A stretch of DNA of 64,000 nt from Cannabis sativa (lineage: Eukaryota; Streptophyta; Magnoliopsida; Rosales; Cannabaceae): positions 48,928,406 to 48,992,405 of the forward strand of contig NC_083603.1 in the NCBI RefSeq assembly GCF_029168945.1. The letters run 5' to 3'. Below the pieces are notes generated by a model. That model was not told the DNA's origin. It ran no database searches and saw nothing but the letters and a program-made list of their open reading frames with translations. This document shows, piece by piece, positions 36,338-48,568 of this stretch (positions within the stretch are counted from its first letter, which is position 1; each line of letters begins with the position of its first letter). Made by a program: the position numbers and the translations under genes.

Positions 36338-38576
36338 TGTAAAGCCCGCTTAGTTAATTTGGAAATTATCAGTTAATTATGATTAATTATGAAATTATTT
36401 ATAGCTATTTAAATAATTTATTACTGTTATTTATGGAATTCAGAAATGCATGGTTATGTTATTCAGTAGTTTTCATATTCTGCATTTCCGGTGCCCGGTA
36501 TTTTGGAACTTGGCGTTTGGCTCAGTAGAAATCACAACTTAGTATGTTAGTAGTTTGGGGACGGGTTTTAGACATTGGGAATGTCGGGAATGGCCGGGAA
36601 TTTAGAATTTCCCAAAATACCCCTTTAGTATGACTTATGTGATTTTATGGTGGAGGGGCAAAATGGTCTTTTTGCCCCATTAGTGTTTTGTCTTATGTGA
36701 ATTGATTATTTGAATTTAAATAGTTATTTTATGTGTCTTAGTGGCTGAAATAAAATAGTTTAAGTGGCTTTATTCTTTTATTTTTTCTCATTTCAACACT
36801 TAGCAAAAAATTAGAAAAAACTTTGAAAAAAAAAAGCTCTCTCTTTTCCTCTCATTTTCGGCTGAAGCTTTGGGCAGCAAGGAGCTAATTTCTTCATTGA
36901 TTTTTACTTGTTGATTCATCTCATCTTAAGGTCCTTTGCAAGCTAGGTTAGCTCATCTTCTCACTTCCTTAATTTCTTGAGTTTTTGATGAAAAAGTTGA
37001 GTAAATGCATGATAATTTGAAGTTCTTGCTGCTGTGATTTGTTGTTGTTTTCTAAAGTTTAATCTTGCTATTTTAAGTAATTTAGAGTTAGTGTATGCAT
37101 GATGGTTACTTGGAATCAAGTTTTGGAGTTTTTAGTTCAAGAACATGAATTTTGAAAATATATGTTGAATCTGTAAATTACTTGCTGTAGTTGATTGTTT
37201 TCATTTTTCAGAGGCTTAGTTATGCATAATTATGTAGGTTTGATCTAGTTTGATTGCATGTTAGTGGATTCTAACCAAGTTTGAGTTTTGGAACTCAAAG
37301 CTTGGTCTTTAATGGTGTTTTGTGATTCTGTGAGTTCTGGGTGATTTTGTTGCCTTTGAATGGTTATTTGGGGCATATAGAACAGGTCTGGAAGATCTTG
37401 TATGATTTGGGTTAGAATTGATCGAGTTATGAATTTTTGAAAAATTCTGCGAGGAACGGAATTCGGTTGGGCAACCGGAATTCGGATGGGGTCCTGAATT
37501 TCCCGAGAACGGAATTCCGGTTGGGCAACCGGTCTACCGGTTGGGGATTTTTCAGAACCCGTGTTTTTCCTCGTTTTTATGTTTTTAGGGGTATTGCCAT
37601 GCTTTTTATCGATAGGGAAACTTTTAGTTCCTAGTTTAAGTCCCCGGGAAGTGATTTAGCGTGTCACTTATAGCGTTGTGATTTTTATGGTTTAGGAGCC
37701 AGTAATCCGCCACTCAGCTTCAGTTCCAGTCAGGTTGGCAAGCACACTCGAATTCGGAATCCGAGTAAGATTAGTATAACGGTATGCATATGTAGATTAC
37801 ATGTTTAGCGTGCATGTAGGAAGCCCGTTAGATTACATTAGTTATGTATATAGGCTTCGAACCATCCAACCCCGTCACGTCGGTACGGGCCGGAGTATGA
37901 CCGACGGCGGAGTATGACCGGTTCGACCGATCAGGCTGACATTTGGTTGGTGGTTCTGTGCTATTGACCTCTCCCGTCGGTACAGGCCGGAGTATGACCA
38001 GCAGCCGGAGTATGACCGGTTCGACCGATCAGGAGGATACTTGTCAATAGTACCGTCCCTGTGAACGTTCAAAACTCAGTACCATGTTGGACATGGCAGT
38101 AGTGGCTCAGTACTATGTTGGACATGGCAGTAGCGGGACTCAGTATCGTGTTGGACACGGCAGTTAGAATTATGTATGAGTATTATTATGCTTTTCTTAC
38201 TGAGTCTGTCGACTCACAGTTTACGTTTATGTGTAGGTAAAGGCAAGGCTATAGCTGATGGACCGTGAGCGAGCTTATGAGATTGTACATGTCGGGGCAG
38301 TTAGGCCTGGAGCGTACGATCCTCGGGACAGCAAGGCTGAATTTTTGTAACTGGTCGTTAGACGACCTTTATTTTATGTAATAGTTAAACAGTTAAAACT
38401 TTTGTAAATAATTTTATAATCGGGATCCCGAGTCTTTTGTAATATTGTTTTATAAGTTTAATTAAAAAGCAAAATTTTAATTAATCACGTTTTTCCATAA
38501 ACCTCGTTGATTAGCAACGAGCTGCACAGTACGTTTAAAAATCACGTAATACGCCTAAGGTAGTTAGGGTGTTACA
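36338..38576 (+). repeat. 3' LTR of the nearly intact gypsy element
   Basis: 2239 bp, very similar to the 5' LTR except for two clusters of differences: single-base losses at 37445-37515 and CG-to-CA changes at 37705-37760. Confidence 0.94.
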
Positions 38577-41500
38577 ATAAATGGATCGTTTTAACTTGCA
38601 AACCAAGTGTTCTTTTCCATTCTCCTTGTAGCCTTCATGTTGAGACATATAGACTTCCTCATTCAATTCTCCATTCAGAAAAGCAGTTTTAACATCCATT
38701 TGATGCAACTCTAAATCAAAATGCGCAACTAAGGCCATAATTATTCTGAATGAATCTTTAGTGGAAACAGGTGAGAAAGTTTCAGTGTAATCAATACCTT
38801 CTCTTTGAGTAAAGCCTTTAGCCACTAAACGCGCTTTAAACCTTTCAATCTGTCCCTTTTTATCCCTTTTAGCTTTTAAAATCCACTTACAACCTATTGG
38901 TTTCAAACCATCAGGTAATAAAACTAGCTCCCATACACCATTTTTCTTCATGGAGTCGATCTCATCATCCGTAGCTGCTAACCATTTTGAAGATTGTGGA
39001 CTATTAAGTGCTTCACTAAAAGTGACAGGATCCACAAAATGATCAATATCATATTCTCCTTCTCCAAGATAAACAAAATTATCATGACACTTTGTTGACT
39101 TCTTTTGTCTCTGAGATCTTCTTAGAGGAGGTACTTCTAGAATAACTTCTCTTTGTTGATCATTGTTTTGAATAACATCTTCCACAACTGGAATTTCTTC
39201 AATAACAGGATTCTCATTAACAATAGGAGCTTCATCATTAATAGGCCATTCATCAATAATAGGACCTTCATCATCTTCGATATCGGGAGCAATGTATTCA
39301 TCAACAATGGGAGCATTACCAACTGGATTAGGATTGAGACTACTATTATCATCTCTTGAAAATGACATAGGAATACAAATTCCTTTAGATGACTCCCCCA
39401 TTTCAAGAGATGTTGAAGGAATTTTTTCAGCAACATCAAATTCTAAAAATTTAGCAGTCTGAGATTCAACAATTCGCGTACCACGAGTAGGACAGTAAAA
39501 GCGATAGCCTTTCGAGCGCATTGGATAACCAATGAAATAACAGCGATTTGTTCTCGGATCTAACTTTTTCAAATTAGGATCATAAATCTTTACTTCAGCT
39601 GGACAACCCCATACACGAAGATGATTTAGACTAGGCTTCCGCCCAGTCCACAACTCAAAAGGGGTTTAGGAACAGATTTACTGGGAACACGATTTAAAAT
39701 ATAAGTTGCAGTCATAAGTGCTTCACCCCATAAAAACTCTGGAAGATTTGTTCTACTCATCATGCTTCTAACCATATCCATTAGAGTGCGATTTCTCCTT
39801 TCAGCAACGCCATTTTGCTCAGGTGAACCAGGCATAGTGTATTGAGCAACTATACCATTTTCTTGTAAGTACTCTGCAAAAAACCCCATGTGTTGTCCAG
39901 ATTCTGTATAACGACCATAATATTCTCCTCCACGATCAGAATGAACAACTTTGATGACTCTTCCTAATTGTTTCTCAACCTCATTTCGAAAAATTTTGAG
40001 TTTATCAAGGGCGTCAGATTTTTCTTTAATTAAATAGGTGAATCCATAACGAGAAAAATCATCGATGAAAGTGATAAATACTTATTTCTGCACAACGTTG
40101 TGGAATAAGGACCACTTATGTCTGTGTGGATAATTTCCAATAAAGATTGACTGCGGTTTGCAGTCTTCTTTCTTGTTTTAGTCAATTTTCCACGAGTACA
40201 ATCAACACAAGTATCCCAATCAGAAGCATCAAGAGGAGGAAGTATTTCAGATTTAATTAAACGATCAACCCTTTCTCTGGAAATATGACCCAATCTTTTG
40301 TGCCATAACAATAAGGATGTTTCCTTAATATGAGGTCTTTTACCCACAGTATTCACAACATTAAAAGAGTAAAGGAGCCAATGACAACTTGTAAAGACCA
40401 TCAGAATAAAAGTAATTTCCAATAATTCGAGAGTCAAGCATAATGTCAACATTATCATTTGCAAAATGAAAAGAATATCCTTGTTTAACCAAAAGCGGAA
40501 GCGAAACTAAATTCCTTTTAAAAGTAGGAACATAAAAGGTATTGTTCAAAATAATCTTAACAGTAGACTGTAATTCAAGAATAAATGTTCCAACATAGAT
40601 AACGTCAACTCCAACATCATTGCCCACTTTAAGCTTGGACTCCCTCTCACTTGGCTTCCTGAGATCCCTTAGCCCCTGTAAGGAAGCAGAAACATGAACA
40701 GTAGCACCACTGTCTAACCACCAAGAATCAATAGGAATATCAACTAGATTAGATTCAAAACAAACACATGCTAATGGATTACCTGATTGTGCTTGCTTCT
40801 TTTCTAACCAAGTCTTAAATTTGTGACAGTCTGTTCTCCGATGCCCCAATTTTTCACAAAAGTAACACTTCACATTAGAGTATTTGGACTTTCCATTGTT
40901 ATTCTTCTGTTTATTCTTATGCTCCTTACCATTACCATTCTGTTTAGTAGCACCATTATTTTTATTCTTGAATTTTCCTTTTCCTTTGTTGGGCTTGAGG
41001 TGAGAAACATAGTTAGCAGATTCATTCTTCTCCCTTTTAAGCTTGCTTTCTTCAGCTACACACTGAGAAATTAGGTCGATGATAGTCCATGTTTTATTGT
41101 AAGTGTTGTAGGCTGTCTTGATAAGGCTGAAAGAGGCAGGAAGTGCATGAAGAGCTCGATGAATAATGAAAGAGTCAGGAAGAGGAATATTATGATCTTT
41201 CAACTTGGACTGAACATTCACCAATTTCAGAATAAAATCTCGCACTCCTTTTAATTCATCATACTTAATGGTTGTCATTTCATCCATAAGATGTCTAGCT
41301 TCAGCGTTTTCACCGGTGTCGTATAATTTTTCTACAACATTGAAAAACTCTTTGGCATTTGTAGTGTCTGGCAAACCACTCAATAGATGTTCAGGAATAG
41401 ATCTTTTCATAGTAAGAAGACTAAGTCGACTTGACTTTTCCCATTGTGCATGATGAGTTCTGCGGGCGGTACATCGGAGTCAGTAAGATCAGCAGGTTTT

Positions 41501-41640
41501 TCTTCTCGTAGGCACAAGTCCAAATCCATTATGCCTAAAGTAAATTCCACATCTCGTTTCCATGTCTTGTAGTTGGAAGCATTCAAAATATGGATGGAAG
41601 CATTATTGTTGTTCACAGAAAAGGAGACTGAAAAATTCAA
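38577..41640 (-). pseudogene. Copia gag, protease, integrase and RT N-terminal part, frameshifted
   Basis: Minus strand, 5' to 3': gag from ATG 41640 (NASNYKTWKRDVEF, later MKRSIPEHLLSGL), zinc knuckle CYFCEKLGHRRTDCH (about 40820-40865), protease WWLDSGATVHV (about 40710), integrase zinc region LWHKRLGHIS with CVDC (about 40200-40310) and core HTDISGPY, then [14 protein letters not shown] (about 39790-39830), then RT beginning GVWELV and MDVKTAFLNG (about 38700). Frames change near 41405, 40400, 40090-39890 and 39655, so it is not functional. Continues at 29143 downwards after the gypsy insertion. Confidence 0.9.
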
Positions 41641-43150
41641 AAATTAAAACTTGAATAAGCAATATGAGCAATGTATTAGAAAATATTGTAGAATCAACTG
41701 GTCATTATAAACTCCCCTTTGGGGTGAGAATATAACACACACATGATCTACCTTCATGAAGTTAACAACAAAGAAAAAATACATATCATTTAAGAATTTT
41801 ATTACCTTTGGGCAAATAAATTTCTTAAAAATATGTATTAATTCAAGCAAAAAATAATAATAAATTTATATATTTAAATTATTACCTTTGGGCAAATAAT
41901 TAAAATATATATATATTTAATATTAACTCACTTCATGGAATGTGAACTAATATATGTAAATACTACCTTTGGGCAAGTAATTACACATATAGTCAACCAA
42001 AAGATATAATATTTTCTTCAACATGTGAAATTTGGTGATAAAACAATCATTGAAAATTAATAATTTTCAACCAAATTTCCAAAAGAGATATATAATTGCT
42101 TTTATTATATTGATAATCAAAAAATAAAGTGTCCACCATAACACATTATTTTTGTATCAAACAACCAAGTTTTATAACTTTAGAACAACAAATAATCAAA
42201 AGATGTGAATATAAGAAAATTGGTGGAGACTACATAGTCAAAATAAATTAAATAAGAGAGTGACTATGTCATATGGAACGAGAAGAAACCCAAAAAATTT
42301 TCTATGATCGACAGATTTCGAAAAATCATCAAAAAATATTTTTAATAATTTTTTAACTACATAATTATCATTAAAATAATAATAATTATTAAACAGAGTC
42401 AAAAAATTAATTAAAAATCATAGAAAAATCAGAAATTGAATTTTAAGCACGCTGGAAAAAAAAAACCTCGAAAAATGACCTCCGACGTAGTCCCACGCGC
42501 CGCCTGCGCGAGTGGGCTTTGCGGCTGGAAGTCATCTTCAAGCTCCTGTGCAACGGGTCACGTGACCCGGTTGGTCCAATTCGGGTCTGCAGGAGTTTTC
42601 CGGCCAAAAAATTGACGAAAACACTGGATTTTGCATGGGTTTCGGACGGGATGGAATTTCTAATGGATCTAGGCTACTAATTTCGAGTATTAAAGATTAA
42701 ATGGGTAGATCTATTGCTAAAATCAATCCGAAAATTGAAAACTTAAAAAAAATTGATTGTGATATCAATTCTCGATTGAAACACGAAATAAATTATGTAA
42801 GAACATTGATAAACAATTGATAATGAGATATATATATATATAATCAATTTTAGATCAAAAACAATAAAATCAAAACACACAAATTATAATTTCATATTAT
42901 AATCATATAAACCCTTAAACTTTAAAGTTAAAATTCTCTTAATATACATAATGATTTCACGCATATAATATATCAATAGAACGAGAATTTAATGATATAC
43001 AAAACCCCTAAAGTTTTAAGATTTAAAAACAAAAAATTCAACATAAAATAATAACGAAATTAATATGTAATTATGGATAATTAACATAGACAAATTAATT
43101 ATACTAATTATAGGTTCTAAATCATATACAATAGGCAATCTGATACCACA
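41641..43150 (-). other. Copia leader between gag and 5' LTR
   Basis: About 1.5 kb with no gene. Near the gag start are three copies of TTACCTTTGGGCAAATAA (41802, 41882, 41963), spaced about 80 bases. A GC-rich island occurs at 42480-42610. A primer site is at its right end. Confidence 0.7.
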
Positions 43151-43640
43151 TGTTAGATAAATTAACAATTAACCCAAGATCTATTTGTACATAACATAGA
43201 ACACAATAATAAGATATAATAATTAGGTATGTGTACCTGATTGATCCATAGCAATTATCTCAGTTTGATCCACAGCAGTTACTCCAATTCGATAGTGCAA
43301 TATTATCAACTAAGTCTTCCTCCCCAGATCTCTAAATCAGAAGCAGTTTATTTTATCTCATTATCAAAAGGTATACAATTGTGATGAGACAATATGTATT
43401 TATAGAGTTAGGGAGGGGACTTAGCTACAAAACCCTAGTTGGGCTGGGCCTGCTCATCAAAGGCTTCAGTCAACTAGAAAAGCCCACACTTCTGCTTCAC
43501 CTAGACTTTACACACAGATGCTAAGCCCATTAACAATTGATCACCAACAACATGCGCTAACACAGCAAAGAACTATCCAATCAACCCAAGTTTTAATAAA
43601 ACCAATAAAATTTAATGTAAGCCCAAATAAAAGTCTAACA
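43151..43640 (-). repeat. 5' LTR of the copia element
   Basis: 490 bp, pairs with 26861-27350. Confidence 0.93.
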
Positions 43641-44399
43641 GATGCACTTTGTGGAATTGTTTACATGTCTATGTTATTTGCATATTATAGTGGAGTTGTT
43701 ATACAGTTATTCATTTGTTGGTATTTAGTTGTTTATTCAATAGAAATGAATATATATACACATTTTTTTTTATTTGTATGTTTTTTTTTTTAATTTTTTT
43801 ATGAGAAATTTTCAAAAATATTATTTTTTTTATATATTTTATTAACAATTTTATGACCTAAAATTTTTATTTACAAAAATACACTTTTAAAGTTAAAAAT
43901 TACACTTTTCTCAACAGAAAATAAGAAAACAACTAAAAATAATGGGAAAACAACCTCACGACAACTATAAATCAACTAAATAAACTATAAAACAACAAAA
44001 ATTAACTAAAAAAAATAACCTCATCACAACTATAATAAATACTATGTTCAATAAAACAAAAAAAAAAAAGAACAACTAAAGCAACTACAAAACAATTATT
44101 CAACACCAAGACAACAACATGAAAATAACTGTAAAACAACAATAAAACAACTACAAAAAAACAACAAAAAATTTTACGATTTTTTTTTATATATATTTAC
44201 GGATTTGTAATTGCTTAGAGGGAAAACAACGTTGTTTTCATGTTGCCGTAAAATTATGCTATATTTTCACAATTTGTAAACAACAGTCTTTTCTAGAACA
44301 ACCTAAAACCAACAGTTTGTAAGGGAAAAAAAGTCGATAAAATGTAAAAAAAAAAAATTGTAAAAACGTAAAATTTTTATTGTTTTTGGGTATTTCTAG

Positions 44400-45752
44400 A
44401 ATAATCCTCTTAAATTATATGTATATATATATGACTATATTATGATTAATATTTTTTTCTTCTATTTTAATTAATTTATTTAATTATAATCATCCTACAA
44501 AAATACATTATCAAAATAATAATATAATAGTAATAATAGTATACATGAAAAGTAATTTCAATCCAATTTATAAAAAAAAAATGAATATAATATTATTTTT
44601 TGCATGTTATAAAATAAAAAGTATTTAATAAAATCTATGGTGAATAAAGTTTCTGACACCAATCTTTTAAAAACAAAAAAGGTCCCTGACACTACATTTT
44701 ATCTCAATTTAAATAAAATATATTTTTTATGTACATTTTTATAAAATTAATTCTTTTTTATAGAAGTAGTCTCCATAGTGTTTGTCAAAACCAATGAAAT
44801 TAAATAATAGATCTTGTCAATTAATTTTACACGTGGCAGATTAATAACTTGCATGTATTAATTTGTTTGAGCACTTTTCCCAAGTCGAGCGTGTCTTTCA
44901 CTTGCTTGCCTAATCACTATCAATTTTATTTTTTTTGTCTCTACTGTATTTTTGTAAATAAGAAATTTTAAAAATAGTATTTTAGTAAACATTAAATTCT
45001 ATAAATGTTTATTTTTTATTATAGTAGTATAAAAGTTTATTTTAAGTAATTTTAGCTTAAAATAGAAAAAATTCCAAATTAATTTTCTAATTTAATTTTA
45101 TTACTGTTATTATAAATATTTTTTTGGTAACTTTTTAGATTAAACTAATTACAGATTAACACGTGAAATTCTAAAAATATTTAACAAATCTATTAAAAAG
45201 AGTACTTATAATTAAGAAAATATGAAATAGAGTTTTGGGTATTTTTACTGTTATTTTTAAGTTTTGAGTATTTAATAGCAACAAATTAAATAAAATGAGC
45301 ATTTATGTAGTAAATTTTTCTAAAAAAATATTGGACTTATTTGAGTATTTTTACGGAATTCTACATAGAAATTTTATTGCAACTAGCATTGCAATCTTAT
45401 TAATTATAATAAAAAGTCGTACAGAAACCCCTATTGCACTAGCGTTGCAATCATTTTAGAAATCTAAATCGTATATTTGGAAAAAAAAAAAAAAAAGTTA
45501 AAAAAATAGTATATGGGGTAATTTCCCAAAAATATTATAGTAAAAAGAATATCAAACAAAGATGAACATTTTTATTTTAATTATTATTATTCTATTAGCT
45601 GGAATATAATAAATAAAAAAGATGTTGCTTAAGTAATTAATAAGCAACACAATACAAACAATTAAACACACATTATTAATTATGAAACAAATAACTTACT
45701 GTGACAAAATAGATATTATTAAATGCAATTTGAAATCATAATTAATATTTTG
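44400..45752. other. AT-rich region downstream of the carbonic anhydrase gene
   Basis: No gene seen. Two related phrases, TTGCAACTAGCATTGCAATC and TTGCACTAGCGTTGCAATC, occur near 45379 and 45432 and may be transposon scars. Confidence 0.5.
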
Positions 45753-48568
45753 CTACTCAAGTTCCCATAGCTTAAAAGATCCACCCACAAAGTCGTAGTA
45801 TCCACCTCTAAGTGTTATTGTTTTCTCTTCAACTCCTCTTTGAACAAAGGGATAAGAATGAAGATTCTTTAAAGATATATTCACCGCTTCCTGCACATAA
45901 AATAATAAATAATAATATTATAATCATATATTTATATATTCATCTATAACTTATATAAAAGTGTCAATGTTTTTAGACTTTTCATATTAAATTACACATA
46001 TATTTTTTTTAGAATATATATTACTTCTATGTAAATGATAACATAGCTTGTATATATATATATATTCATATCCTAACATTTTTTCTCTATTATTTTTAAA
46101 AATAAATATATAGTAAATTTACAAAATATTATTTAGTATAAATAATGATTGAAATCAAATGGAGATTAAAAATAAAATAAATTTAAATAATTAAGAATGA
46201 ATTTATAATTTTAATATTAAAAAAATATTATGATAACTAACATTAATTTTTTTTATTTTTATTTTTAAGGAAGAATAATATAGATTTTTTAGAGGAAAAT
46301 AACATAGAAAATATAAATACACAAAATTATAAAAAAATTTAACTTATGTAAGAGAAAAAAATTAACTAATTGAAAGGGAAATTATTTGCCCATAAAAAAT
46401 AAATACATATACATTATATTTTCAAAAAAAAAAATATTAACTTAATTAATTAGGTCTTTAAATTTTGTGAAAAATATTCTCATAAAATCAGTAAAATATG
46501 AAAGAGTAAATTTGATTAATATAACATATAATTTATATACTAAACACGTCCGGTAGCACGTGCAACTTACTAGTATACAGAATTGTTAAAATAGCACTCT
46601 CATGTCAATATTGTTAATTAAGTCGGGTCCTATATAGTTTAATGTAATAGTTTTTAGAGTATCGTTAATCAATCATAAGATGACATGTCTAAAAAATGTT
46701 AAACACTACTAGTATTCAATAACAATAATACTCATTCATAAAATATTAAACACATTCACATCAATGATACATGTTTGAAACTACGGCTAGTAACATATTT
46801 ATGATTTTTCATGTGTGTGTATTAGTTTGTAAAAAATTAACAAACAAAATGTGTATATATATATATGTATTAGTTTATTATATCAAAATCAGTATATATA
46901 TGTATGTATATATGTGTATTAGAACATATCTTTATTTTTTCATATATGTGTATTAGTTTGTTTTTAAAATTTTATGTATGTAGTTGTTAATAAGAGTTTA
47001 ATTTCAAAAAGAAAATAATTATGTATGTATATATGTATTATAATAAAATGTGTCAATATTAACAAATAATAAAAAATTTGTTAGTATGGACCAAGTATTT
47101 AGATTTATTACCTCAGCACAAATGTTCCATTGTTCCTCAAAAGACAAATGGCTGTGTTCAGCTTTGACTTTATCCTTTGCAGCTTGAGCGATGCTGACCC
47201 AATCATCAATGAAGTCACTGCAAATTTTATAAACATGTTAGACTATGAGTCAAAATTAATAAAAAATTATATTATATTTTTTTTTTGAGGGGAAAGTGAT
47301 CCGGTAAAAACTACATTATATCATATATATTCTAAAACTAAAATGTGTCCAAATTGTTGTTTTCTTTAGGATAAAAAAAAAAACTTACAAGCGAGTAGAA
47401 CCATCTTCAGGATAAGACATAAGTCTTTCTATGCCACCACAACGACTATGTCCAATCACCAGTATATTCTCTACCTGTAAAATTTAAAATTTCGGATTCA
47501 TAAAAACTAAAACCATATAATTATGTACAAAACACGATATTAAAAAAAATTGAAGATGGTCATGAATATATTTATATATATACATATATAATGTCTAACT
47601 TTGATCTATAATAGGAAAAAAAAATTAAAGATTTACCTTAAGGTTTTTTACTGCATATTCAATAATTGAACCAACTCCAGAGTATTTTAACTGTGAGAAC
47701 AGTGAGATAGTTTCAGTAATAAAATAGAGTAAAATTAAATTTTTCTTTTTTGGTGAATGAAAAATTTGATTACAAATTTTAATGATTAATTAATTACCGT
47801 ATCAAAAAGTGGAATCAAGTTGCCAATATTACGAGCCATGAAAGCTTCTCCGGGTTGAAAATTTAAGATATGGGAAGGACTCACTCGGGAATCCGAGCAT
47901 GCGAACACCAGAAACTGTTAAGTAGTTAATTAAAATTAATTAAATTTAATCAAATAAGTAATGCTTTGTATATATAATTTATGTAAAGTTTATTTTTTAT
48001 CTTTTTAATATAAACAATTATATATACTTATCAGTTTTTTTTTTCACACAACACATACCTTTGGACTTTGGGAGTCGGCAAGTTCATTAAACAAGCATGG
48101 ATACTTGCTGCAAAATCATTTCATCAAATAAATTGATTGATTAGGTTCTTGTTTTTTTTTATGTATAACATATATTAATAATAAGTAAATATATGTTGTC
48201 TATATATAAATAATAATTTATATCGTTACTTGAATTTGTTAGAGAGAAAGTGGTTAAATCCATCGACAATTCTCTGAACAGGATCAAAGCAGCAGCTATT
48301 GCCATCATGCCCATTTTGCACTTCACAAATCACCTTCTCATCATCAGATATTTCACCTTTTTCACTTTCGGCCTTCTCACTATTTAATCAATTTAATTAA
48401 TTAATTAATTTATAAATTATAATATAATAATTATATATAATTTAGTTGTAAAATTTATTTATATATAAATAATGAATAATAAATATTAACTAATTACCTG
48501 ATGATCACTAGATTCTTCTTGATGCTGCATTCATAATTGACCAACTCGGAAAACTGTTCTTCAGCCAT
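45753..48568 (-). CDS. Beta-carbonic anhydrase, intact, eight exons
   Basis: Exons (minus strand order): 48498-48568, 48230-48379, 48059-48107, 47798-47914, 47637-47690, 47389-47474, 47112-47217, 45753-45890. All seven introns are GT-AG and the exons total 771 bases: 256 codons plus a TAG stop. The enzyme interconverts CO2 and bicarbonate using zinc. Zinc ligands and the catalytic pair are visible in ACSDSR (Cys96, Asp98, Arg100) and GHSRCGG (His156, Cys159); the C-terminal GGYYDFV is typical of plant beta-CAs. Length matches cytosolic plant forms (about 255-260 residues), and the N-terminus (MAEEQFSEL) does not look like a chloroplast transit peptide, so a cytosolic or membrane-associated location is inferred. 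Residues 24-55 form an acidic, Cys-containing insert. [10 protein letters not shown] differs from the more usual NIANMVPPYD. Intron 7 (1221 bp) contains a repeat shared with 50590-50750. Confidence 0.95.
46570..46760. repeat. Dispersed repeat in carbonic anhydrase intron 7
   Basis: Similar in the same direction to about 50580-50750: shared phrases GTCAATATTGTTA, AGTTTAATGTAAT/AGTTTGATGTAAT, TTTTAGAG.GTATC and GACATGTCTA/GATATGTCTA. Probably two copies of an old MITE; ends not defined. Confidence 0.6.

Larger units (their letters stand above)
29144..38576 (+). mobile_element. Ty3/gypsy chromovirus-like element, nearly intact, 9.4 kb
   Basis: LTRs at 29144-31386 and 36338-38576 (TGTAAAGCCC...GGTGTTACA), with perfect ATAAA target duplications at 29139-29143 and 38577-38581. 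A primer site TTTGGTATCAAAGAT follows the left LTR and a purine run AAGGGGGGGA precedes the right one. It is inserted in the RT region of the copia element: the copia protein reads through from ...SIY on one side to GLKQASRQW on the other. One long gag-pol frame survives. Another LTR of the same family lies at 61859-64000. Confidence 0.96.
26861..43640 (-). mobile_element. Ty1/copia retrotransposon, split by a gypsy element
   Basis: Two 490-bp LTRs (26861-27350 and 43151-43640), TGTTAGATAAATT...AAAGTCTAACA. A primer site starting TGGTATCAGA (complement at 43140-43148) lies beside the right LTR, and a purine tract AAGTGGGAGA beside the left, so it is on the minus strand. Without the 9.4 kb gypsy insert it is about 7.3 kb. 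Gag, integrase, RT and RNase H are present in copia order. Unusually, no target duplication flanks it: the right flank is GATGC, and the left flank is a fold-back copy of the LTR end. Confidence 0.93.
25450..44400. mobile_element. Possible large inverted-repeat (MULE-like) element, split by copia
   Basis: The segment near 25470-25650 (TTTTTACGATTTT..., ACATTTTATC, AACATAAAAACAACG) is similar, inverted, to about 44190-44390. Between these ends, outside the copia insertion, the DNA is a diverged AT-rich repeat of about 200 bases (25720-26845, continuing after 43641) with recurring TTAGTTGTTCAAC and CAATTTGTTGATG phrases. No coding part seen. Exact ends and target duplication were not found, so the class is tentative. 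Confidence 0.42.
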
